In this document: positions 5,878 through 10,864 of the stretch, in pieces
Layout: each line of letters starts with the position of its first letter
How positions within the stretch are numbered: position 1 is the first letter of the stretch
Assembly: GCA_009701085.1 (NCBI GenBank)
Contig: WLKV01000010.1
Coordinates: 1 to 10,864, forward strand
DNA length: 10,864 nucleotides
Reading direction: 5' to 3'
Origin: Actinomycetota bacterium
GTDB lineage: Bacteria > Actinomycetota > Actinomycetes > Nanopelagicales > Nanopelagicaceae
Program-made: the position numbers and the translations under genes
Notes under the pieces: generated by a model
Told to the model about the DNA's origin: nothing
Seen by the model: the letters and a program-made list of their open reading frames with translations, nothing else
The model's database searches: none

Positions 5878-7854
5878 GTGAAAATGATTGTTGTAGCGCT
5901 AGATGGCCCAAGTGGTTCTGGCAAATCAAGCACATCTAAATCAATAGCGATTCGCGCTGGTTGGAATTATTTAGATACAGGTGCGCTCTATCGAGCGATG
6001 ACTTTTCTAGCTTTATCGATAAAGAGTGAAGATCCGAAAGATATTATCTCCGCAGTCATCGATTCGCCGATTGCATTTCATTCTGATCCCCGCGATCCCA
6101 AGGTATTTCTTGGTGGAAGAGATATTTCAAATGAGATTCGTTCTCATGAAGTAACGGAGAAGGTTTCTGTCATCAGCGCACTTCCTGAAGTTCGTGCCGA
6201 ACTATTGACTCTTCAACGTTCAATTATCAAAAAGGCAGATCGCGGAATCGTTGTCGAAGGCCGCGATATCGGAACAGTTGTATGTCCCGATGCAGCTCTC
6301 AAGATTTATCTCACTGCTGATATTTCTGCTCGCGCCAATCGCCGTGATGCTGAACTTGCCGATCAGTCACGTGGGGCAGAGGCGGTAGCTCAATCTCTTG
6401 CAGCTCGCGATGAGATTGATTCGACCCGCACCGTTTCACCGCTCATGATGGCGACAGATGCTGTTCATATCGATTCAACCGAGCTCAACCTCGAAGAGAC
6501 TGTCGAACGCATTTGGGAACTTCTCTCACAGCGTTCTCTACTGGGTCTACCCATCGTTGCAATTCTCGGACGACCAAACGTTGGAAAGTCGACTCTTATC
6601 AATCGTTTCATTGGTCGACGCGAAGCAATCGTCGAAGATACACCGGGTGTAACACGCGATCGCGTTCAGTATGAATGCGAATGGGCCGGACGTCGATTCA
6701 TCATTATGGATACTGGTGGTTGGGAATCAAAGCCCGATGGAATTTCTGTACAAGTAAGTGCAAGCGCTGAACTTGCGATGGATGAGGCAGATGTCCTCTG
6801 TTTTGTTGTTGATGCACAAGTGGGTGCGTTAGATGAAGATGACATCTTGGTACAAGAACTTCGTAAGGCGAAGAAGCCAACTATTCTCGTTGCGAATAAG
6901 GTTGATGGCGATAATGACGAATCAGATGCACACGCTCTCTGGAACATCGGATTAGGCGAACCTCACTTTGTATCTGCACTCCACGGCCGCGGTAGTGGAG
7001 ATTTGCTCGACACGATTGTGAAAGAGCTTCCTGAAGTTGGTGGCGCCCAGGTGCAAGATGGTTACCGACGCATCGCACTGATTGGTCGCCCCAATGTTGG
7101 TAAATCAAGTCTATTTAATGCACTTGCTGGCGAGAGCCGTTCTATTGTCGATGATGTTGCTGGAACAACGCGCGATCCCATCGATGAACTCATCGAATTC
7201 GGCGGAAGTATCTGGCGTTTCGTCGATACAGCAGGTTTGAAGAAGCGCGCCAATCAAGCAAGCGGAACCGATTACTACGCAACACTTCGCACTCAGACAG
7301 CGCTCGAACGCTGCGAGTGCGCTGTCGTTGTTCTCGATGCCTCCGTTCCTATTTCAGAGCAAGATCTGCGCATCATCACCATGGTTGAAGAGGCCGGAAA
7401 AGCAATGGTGATTGTGATGAATAAATGGGACCTGGTTGATGAAGATCGCCGTACTCAGCTCGACAAGGAAGTTGAACGCCATCTCGATCAAGTCGAATGG
7501 GCGCAGATTGTGAATGTCGCTGCCAAGACTGGTTGGCACCGCGATCGTCTAGCGCCAGCGCTTCGCACTGCTATCGATTCATGGGAACGTCGCGTTCCAA
7601 CATCAAAGCTCAACTCATTCTTAGGTGCGCTTATCGGCGCAACTCCACCGCCAGTTCGTGGTGGAAAACAACCGCGCGTCTATTACGCGACCCAGGCGGG
7701 AATTGCGCCACCGAAGTTTGTGGTCTTCTCATCCGGATGGATTGAGGCCTCATATCGTAGATTTATCGAACGCCGCCTTCGCGAGGAGTTCAAGTTCCCA
7801 GGAACTCCCGTTCAGGTAGCTATTCGAGTGAAGGAACGAGATAAGGAGCAGTAG
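5878..7854 (+). CDS. cmk-der: Cytidylate kinase-GTPase Der fusion protein
   Basis: One 658-residue reading frame joins two essential functions. Residues about 1-218 are cytidylate kinase (CMP/dCMP to the diphosphate), with P-loop GPSGSGKSS (10-18), DTGALYRAMT and EGRDIGTVV. From about 225 the frame continues directly into Der (EngA), the double-GTPase of 50S ribosome assembly. The first G domain has GRPNVGKS (231-238), PGVTRD, DTGGW and NKVD. The second has GRPNVGKS (403-410), AGTTRD, DTAGLKK and MNKWD. A KH-like domain fills about 574-658. Both halves keep full length and all main motifs, and no frame break is visible. The start is GTG at 5878 or ATG at 5884; the AGATGG ahead is a poor Shine-Dalgarno for either. 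Fused Cmk-Der proteins are known in some actinobacteria, where the genes are otherwise adjacent. Confidence 0.96.
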   Translation: MKMIVVALDGPSGSGKSSTSKSIAIRAGWNYLDTGALYRAMTFLALSIKSEDPKDIISAVIDSPIAFHSDPRDPKVFLGGRDISNEIRSHEVTEKVSVISALPEVRAELLTLQRSIIKKADRGIVVEGRDIGTVVCPDAALKIYLTADISARANRRDAELADQSRGAEAVAQSLAARDEIDSTRTVSPLMMATDAVHIDSTELNLEETVERIWELLSQRSLLGLPIVAILGRPNVGKSTLINRFIGRREAIVEDTPGVTRDRVQYECEWAGRRFIIMDTGGWESKPDGISVQVSASAELAMDEADVLCFVVDAQVGALDEDDILVQELRKAKKPTILVANKVDGDNDESDAHALWNIGLGEPHFVSALHGRGSGDLLDTIVKELPEVGGAQVQDGYRRIALIGRPNVGKSSLFNALAGESRSIVDDVAGTTRDPIDELIEFGGSIWRFVDTAGLKKRANQASGTDYYATLRTQTALERCECAVVVLDASVPISEQDLRIITMVEEAGKAMVIVMNKWDLVDEDRRTQLDKEVERHLDQVEWAQIVNVAAKTGWHRDRLAPALRTAIDSWERRVPTSKLNSFLGALIGATPPPVRGGKQPRVYYATQAGIAPPKFVVFSSGWIEASYRRFIERRLREEFKFPGTPVQVAIRVKERDKEQ

Positions 7855-8417
7855 TGCTGACCATCCCAAACGCGCTCACTTTTCTGCGTTTTCTAGGCAT
7901 TCCGCTCTTTATCTATCTAGCCCTTAGCAGGCACGCTGATGGCTGGGCGATTCTCACCCTCGCCATCGGGGGAGCCACAGATTACTTCGATGGAAAGTTG
8001 GCGAGAGCTCTCAATCAAGAGTCGAAGTTTGGCGAGATCGCCGATCCCACTATCGATCGCCTCTATATCGCCGCGACTCTCGTTGTTCTCTACATCCGTG
8101 ATGCGATTCCATTGTGGTTGATTGCAATTCTGGTCGCACGTGACCTCTTCATGGCCTGCGTTGCCCTTGTACTTCAACTTAAAGGTTACCAACCTCTCAA
8201 GGTCACCTATCTTGGGAAGGCGGCAACCTTTAATCTGCTCTATGCATTCCCATTCCTCTTACTCGCTCTAAGCGATACCTGGTACGGAACCGCTGCCTTT
8301 ATCTTTGGGTGGGCCTTTGCAATTTGGGGTGTCACTCTCTACGTCGGAACCGCAATCGGATATTTCCGAACCGCGCTAAAGACCATTACAGTTCGACCAC
8401 ACATCATCGAGGGCTAG
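7854..8417 (+). CDS. CDP-alcohol phosphatidyltransferase (PgsA-like)
   Basis: This 187-residue integral membrane enzyme transfers a phosphatidyl group from CDP-diacylglycerol to an alcohol acceptor. The complete family signature DxxDGxxAR(x8)GxxxDxxxD is present at 43-68 (D43, D46, G47, A50, R51, G60, D64, D68). Hydrophobic segments fall at about 8-24, 31-41, 70-80, 86-105, 124-140 and 147-170. The acceptor is likely glycerol-3-phosphate (PgsA) or phosphatidylglycerol (cardiolipin synthase type); sequence alone does not separate these. The Mycobacterium counterpart by position is pgsA2 (Rv1822). The GTG start shares its G with the TAG of cmk-der (7852-7856), so translation is coupled. It ends 12 bases before gcvH. 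Confidence 0.9.
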   Translation: MLTIPNALTFLRFLGIPLFIYLALSRHADGWAILTLAIGGATDYFDGKLARALNQESKFGEIADPTIDRLYIAATLVVLYIRDAIPLWLIAILVARDLFMACVALVLQLKGYQPLKVTYLGKAATFNLLYAFPFLLLALSDTWYGTAAFIFGWAFAIWGVTLYVGTAIGYFRTALKTITVRPHIIEG

Positions 8418-8429
8418 TAGGAGTCTGCA

Positions 8430-8810
8430 ATGTCAAACATTCCATCGGATCTTCAATATACAAAAGAGCACGAATGGGTAGCGCCAACATCTACTGCACT
8501 TCGTATCCGCATGGGAATTACCGACTACGCGCAGGGCGCGCTCGGAGATATCGTCTACGTGCAGATGCCTAAGGTTGGCGAAGCAGTTGTTGCAGATAAA
8601 GTCTGTGGCGAAGTTGAATCAACGAAGAGCGTTTCAGAAATCTTCGCTCCAGTCTCAGGAACAGTTGTGACAATTAACGAAGCTCTCACCAATGCACCTG
8701 AACTCATCAACTCCGATCCCTACGGCGCCGGTTGGCTGGTCGAGATCGAGGTTCCATCTGAGCCATCAGGGCTTCTCTCCGCTGCAGAATATGGCGCAAT
8801 TACCGCCTAA
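8430..8810 (+). CDS. gcvH: Glycine cleavage system H protein
   Basis: GcvH is the lipoylated carrier that shuttles the aminomethyl group between the P, T and L proteins of glycine cleavage. The 126-residue protein has the H-protein opening YTKEHEWV (10-17), the fold motif GITDYAQGALGDIVYVQMP (29-47), and the lipoylation site VESTKSVSEIFAPVSG, where Lys66 is the expected lipoyl lysine. The end GAGWLVEIEV is typical. AGGAG (8419-8423) sits 6 bases before the ATG, a strong site. No gcvT or gcvP lies in the window, and this isolated gcvH next to garA is the usual actinobacterial arrangement (Rv1826-Rv1827). In some bacteria GcvH also delivers lipoyl groups to 2-oxoacid dehydrogenases, which would fit its GarA/OdhI neighbour, but this is inference. 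Confidence 0.97.
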   Translation: MSNIPSDLQYTKEHEWVAPTSTALRIRMGITDYAQGALGDIVYVQMPKVGEAVVADKVCGEVESTKSVSEIFAPVSGTVVTINEALTNAPELINSDPYGAGWLVEIEVPSEPSGLLSAAEYGAITA

Positions 8811-8857
8811 TTCTCGGCTTGATTTATCTTTTTTAACTCTCTAGTGTCACCCTTAAG

Positions 8858-8885
8858 TTGACGTCCAAAGTCGAGGGCGTAGATA
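8858..8885 (+). promoter_or_regulatory. Sigma70-like promoter of garA-ftsR-DUF151
   Basis: TTGACG (8858-8863) and TAGATA (8880-8885) are separated by 16 bp, a good match to a housekeeping-sigma promoter. Transcription would start near 8892, giving a very short leader before the GTG at 8905 that still contains the Shine-Dalgarno GGGGAG (8895-8900). It lies in the 94-bp gap after gcvH, so garA has its own promoter in addition to any read-through. Six T residues at 8829-8834 lie just upstream, but no convincing stem precedes them. Confidence 0.6.
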
Positions 8886-8904
8886 TGGGTAAAGGGGGAG
8901 TTCA

Positions 8905-9369
8905 GTGCCATCAGCAGATGAAAATCGCGAACTCACCAGCACCCTCCACCTCGGCCTTCGCTCCGTAGTCGGCGATTCCCCAGCTGATCTCGTGAACGAA
9001 CTCATCAGCCAAGCCACTGAAGAAGAGCGCGCCATTATCGAAGGCGTTCTATCGGGCGATAACAACTCAGCGATGGTCTTCATCCATCGAGGAGCGCAGA
9101 AAGGTTCACGATTCCTTGTTACAGCCGATGGCGTTTCAATTGGTCGTTCACCCGAGAGCTCAATCTTTCTCGATGATGTCACCGTTTCACGTAAACATGC
9201 ATCAATCGAAAAGGCTGGAACCAACTTCACCTTCAAGGATTCTGGAAGTCTCAACGGTTCTTACGTCAACAACGAATCTGTCACTGAAAAGGTTTTGGCT
9301 TCAGGAGACGAAATACAAATCGGAAAATTCCATCTGCTCTTTATCGGCAGCAAACTAGGGGAGAAGTAA
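8905..9369 (+). CDS. garA: FHA-domain regulator GarA/OdhI
   Basis: GarA (OdhI in Corynebacterium) binds 2-oxoglutarate dehydrogenase, and in mycobacteria also glutamate enzymes, steering 2-oxoglutarate between the TCA cycle and nitrogen assimilation; kinases such as PknG control it. The 154-residue protein has an FHA domain at about 56-150 with the phosphothreonine-binding residues Arg81 (SIGRS) and Ser95 and the RKHA motif (96-99), then DSGSLNGSYVNN (112-123) with Asn117. Family length is about 140-160. The N-terminal tail normally carries an ETTS phosphorylation motif; here the nearest match is RELTSTLHLG (8-17), so Thr11 or Thr13 would be the candidates. The GTG start is chosen because no in-frame ATG lies nearby and GGGGAG precedes it by 4 bases. 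One base separates its stop from the next gene. Confidence 0.93.
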   Translation: MPSADENRELTSTLHLGLRSVVGDSPADLVNELISQATEEERAIIEGVLSGDNNSAMVFIHRGAQKGSRFLVTADGVSIGRSPESSIFLDDVTVSRKHASIEKAGTNFTFKDSGSLNGSYVNNESVTEKVLASGDEIQIGKFHLLFIGSKLGEK

Positions 9370-9370
9370 G

Positions 9371-10093
9371 TTGAGCGTTCCAGCACGTGCCTATCTAAGT
9401 ATTGGTGAAGTACTCACAAAGTTGCGCGGCGACTTTTCAGATATAACGATCTCAAAGATTCGATTCCTAGAATCAGAAGGACTCATCGAACCTCAACGCA
9501 CACCTTCGGGATATCGCAAGTTCACAACAACAGATCTCGATCGCCTTCGCTACGTTCTTCTCGCACAGCGCGATCAGTACCTTCCTTTAAAGGTGATTAA
9601 AGAGAATCTCGATGCTCTCGACCGAGGCCTACAGCCGGCGGCACAAGGCGGAGTTCCAACACCTCGCCCAACTCTTGGGCTTGCGACAATCGATGGAGAG
9701 TTCGCACCAGCTGCCTTTGCAGAACAGTCAGAGATGCGTCTTTCACGCGAAGAGCTTCTCAAGGCTTCAGCGCTCGAAGATTCACAACTCGTCGAACTCG
9801 AATCATTTGGGCTCATCACGATTCGCGGACGCCACTACGACGGCGATGCACTTGCTGTCGCAAAGGCTGTCGCTGAAATGGCAGGTTTCGGAATCGAACC
9901 GCGCCACCTACGTTCATTTAAATCTGCAGCAGATCGCGAGATTGGCCTGATTGAACAAGTCATCACACCATTTACGCGACAGAAGAGCAGCGAAGCGAAG
10001 GCCCGTGCTGAAGAAGTTCAGAAAGAGATCGCATCTCTCTCAGTCCGTCTCCATGCAGCTCTCGTTCGCGGCGGACTTAATCGTCCTCGCTAA
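9371..10093 (+). CDS. ftsR: MerR-family regulator, FtsR type
   Basis: This 240-residue transcription factor has an N-terminal MerR winged helix at about 8-80, with YLSIGEVLTKLR, then SKIRFLESEGLI, the wing TPSGYRKFT, and LDRLRYVLLAQRDQYLPL. The remaining 160 residues have no metal-binding cysteine pattern. They include a second helical domain (SREELLKASALEDSQLVELESFGLI) and a basic, helical C-terminus. Its place directly after garA corresponds to Rv1828 and to Corynebacterium FtsR, which influences ftsZ expression, so the name is given by synteny and domain layout. The start is TTG at 9371 with GGGGAG (9358-9363) 7 bases before it. It is cotranscribed with garA and probably with the DUF151 gene 22 bases downstream. 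Confidence 0.85.
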   Translation: MSVPARAYLSIGEVLTKLRGDFSDITISKIRFLESEGLIEPQRTPSGYRKFTTTDLDRLRYVLLAQRDQYLPLKVIKENLDALDRGLQPAAQGGVPTPRPTLGLATIDGEFAPAAFAEQSEMRLSREELLKASALEDSQLVELESFGLITIRGRHYDGDALAVAKAVAEMAGFGIEPRHLRSFKSAADREIGLIEQVITPFTRQKSSEAKARAEEVQKEIASLSVRLHAALVRGGLNRPR

Positions 10094-10115
10094 TCGATCT
10101 TCTTAGGTATCTCTT

Positions 10116-10619
10116 ATGTTGGTTCAGGTAGAAGTTGTCGGTGTTCGCATTGAGATGCCATCCAATCAACCGATAGTTCTTCTCAAGGAGATTGAGGGCA
10201 CTCGCTTCCTCCCAATTTGGGTAGGAGCAGTTGAAGCGACATCAATCGCCTTTGCTCAACAAGGTCTCGAAGCCCAGCGCCCTCTGACTCACGACCTCAT
10301 TCGCGACCTACTTGATCGAGTAGACATAACTCTCACAAGTGTCCACATCACCGAGATTAAGGATGGGGTCTTCTACGCCGACCTACTCTTGCGAAATAGC
10401 GAGGGCGCGTTAGAGCCCCTTTCTGTAAGACCTTCCGATGCCATCGCGGTCGCACTTCGAACCAAGAGCAACATCATGGTCAATAGCGATCTCCTAGACG
10501 AGGTAGGTATCGATATTCCAGAGCAGGTGGGCAATGAAGCATCAGCAGCAGGGGACCAGGAGCTTGAAGCCTTCCGTGAATTCTTGGATGGGATAAACCC
10601 CGAGGATTTCGCTGGATAA
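10116..10619 (+). CDS. DUF151 bifunctional nuclease family protein
   Basis: This 167-residue protein matches the BFN/DUF151 family, small cytosolic proteins for which RNase and DNase activity has been reported in plants and some bacteria; the bacterial role is unsettled. The family opening is MLVQVEVVGVRIEMPSNQPIV, followed by the buried strands FLPIWVGAVEATSIAFA and the hallmark PLSVRPSDAIAVALRTK (about 108-124). The last 30 residues are acidic, EFREFLDGINPEDF-like, as in other actinobacterial members. AGG (10105-10107) lies 8 bases before the ATG. It corresponds to Rv1829, between two merR genes. It is probably the last gene of the garA transcript, because a hairpin follows its stop codon. 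Confidence 0.9.
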   Translation: MLVQVEVVGVRIEMPSNQPIVLLKEIEGTRFLPIWVGAVEATSIAFAQQGLEAQRPLTHDLIRDLLDRVDITLTSVHITEIKDGVFYADLLLRNSEGALEPLSVRPSDAIAVALRTKSNIMVNSDLLDEVGIDIPEQVGNEASAAGDQELEAFREFLDGINPEDFAG

Positions 10620-10625
10620 GCGATA

Positions 10626-10649
10626 GCGATTCCAGCGCGAAGGAATTGC
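10626..10649 (+). terminator. Stem-loop just after the DUF151 stop codon
   Basis: GCGATTCC (10626-10633) pairs with GGAATTGC (10642-10649) over an 8-base loop; one of the eight pairs is a G-T wobble. It begins 7 bases after the stop codon and before the probable promoter of the next gene, which is where a transcript end is expected. No T-run follows, so it would be a terminator of the T-less kind or a 3'-end stabilising structure. Confidence 0.4.
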
Positions 10650-10670
10650 CGGGTAGCGCTCAGAAGTCTC

Positions 10671-10692
10671 AACCTCAAGTAGAGGTTCTAAT
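10671..10692 (+). promoter_or_regulatory. MerR-type dyad over a possible -10 box, upstream of the second merR gene
   Basis: AACCTC (10671-10676) and GAGGTT (10682-10687) form a perfect inverted repeat around the 5-base spacer AAGTA. TCTAAT (10687-10692) abuts it and resembles a -10 box. The dyad centre is about 8 bases upstream of that box, as expected where a MerR-family dimer binds in the spacer. The ACCTCAAG half resembles known MerR-family operators such as the SoxR box. No clear -35 is seen. Autoregulation by the gene at 10770 or control by the FtsR-like protein is inferred. Confidence 0.45.
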
Positions 10693-10713
10693 CGTGTCGG
10701 TCTGCCATATCCA

Positions 10714-10771
10714 GGGGCTGCAGGCGTAGCCTTACGCCAACCCCACTACGTGAAAGCGAGCCCCCTCTCGT
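10714..10771 (+). promoter_or_regulatory. Structured leader of the second merR gene
   Basis: Two hairpins fill the predicted 5' leader. In the first, GGCGTA (10723-10728) pairs perfectly with TACGCC (10733-10738) over loop GCCT. An outer stem of GGGG (10714-10717) with CCCC (10741-10744) forms across a 5/2 internal loop. In the second, CGAG (10757-10760) pairs with CTCG (10767-10770), reaching into the GTG start codon. There is no Shine-Dalgarno ahead of that GTG. It matches no riboswitch class I recognise, and it might instead be a terminator. Confidence 0.35.
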
Positions 10772-10864
10772 GACAGATCAAGAATTTGAAATTGGTTACC
10801 GCGGCGCAACTGCATGTTCAGCTGCAGGTATTTCTTATCGTCAACTCGATTACTGGGCACGTAC
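10770..10864 (+). CDS. Second MerR-family regulator, 5' end only
   Basis: Only the first 31 codons are in the window. They read as the start of a MerR helix-turn-helix, with GYRGATACSAAG then ISYRQLDYWART at about residues 9-32; the YRQLDYWART recognition-helix segment is characteristic of the Rv1830-type actinobacterial regulator that follows DUF151. The GTG at 10770 is chosen because the homologous segment starts within ten residues of it and no in-frame ATG is nearby. It has no Shine-Dalgarno and its first base lies in a small hairpin. The targets are unknown to me. The gene is probably transcribed from the dyad-bearing promoter at 10671-10692. Confidence 0.85.
   Translation, partial: MTDQEFEIGYRGATACSAAGISYRQLDYWAR

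Noticed and set aside
8401..8429. Glycine riboswitch before gcvH.
   Set aside because: The gap is only 12 bases and contains just the Shine-Dalgarno; there is no room for an aptamer.
8793..8834. T-run after gcvH as an intrinsic terminator.
   Set aside because: The only nearby stem (GGCG/CGCC, 8793-8807) has four pairs and lies over 20 bases from the T-run.
8846..8863. GTCA/TGAC inverted repeat overlapping the garA -35 box.
   Set aside because: Four-base arms are too short to distinguish from chance.
10694..10729. Eleven-codon GTG frame in the leader of the second merR gene.
   Set aside because: It begins upstream of the predicted transcription start, has no Shine-Dalgarno, and its composition is uninformative.

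Overview
The window comes from an actinobacterial chromosome, and everything in it looks chromosomal. The evidence is gene order. A xerD, parA, scpA, scpB, rluB, aroH, tyrA, cmk-der block joins directly to a pgsA-like, gcvH, garA/odhI, merR (ftsR-like), DUF151, second merR block. The second block matches the Mycobacterium Rv1822 to Rv1830 neighbourhood and the Corynebacterium odhI/ftsR neighbourhood. Base composition looks moderate rather than GC-rich, intergenic gaps are very short, stop/start overlaps are frequent, and cmk is fused to der. Together these suggest a streamlined, moderate-GC lineage such as the freshwater acI (Nanopelagicales) group. That placement is inference from memory of such genomes, not a database result.

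Layout. Positions 2-400 hold the 3' end of xerD. Positions 416-1710, on the minus strand, hold a two-gene unit: a ParA-type ATPase followed by a small basic protein that looks like a ribbon-helix-helix DNA binder, overlapping by 4 bp. A 68-bp divergent intergenic region with three evenly spaced CGCG sites separates this unit from scpA. Positions 1779-4137 carry scpA, scpB (8-bp overlap) and an RluB-type pseudouridine synthase. A 266-bp AT-rich gap (4138-4403) follows; it is the longest gap and holds no convincing gene. Positions 4404-5830 carry chorismate mutase (AroH type) and prephenate dehydrogenase. Positions 5878-8417 carry a Cmk-Der fusion and a CDP-alcohol phosphatidyltransferase, sharing one base. 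gcvH (8430-8810) is close behind. A clear promoter then precedes garA, the ftsR-like regulator and a DUF151 nuclease (8905-10619). The last 250 bases hold a hairpin, a MerR-type dyad over a possible -10, a structured leader, and the start of a second MerR-family gene.

How the genes fit together. The first half is chromosome maintenance: XerD resolves dimers, ParA and its partner probably organise or partition DNA, and ScpAB is the kleisin part of condensin. RluB and Der act on ribosomes. AroH and TyrA are consecutive steps to tyrosine. The second half is lipid synthesis, glycine cleavage (lipoyl carrier only), and the GarA/OdhI switch on 2-oxoglutarate metabolism, followed by regulators. No mobile element, CRISPR array, tRNA or rRNA was seen. 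The least explained parts are the inverted parA/RHH pair with its CGCG array, and the untranslated region in front of the second merR gene.
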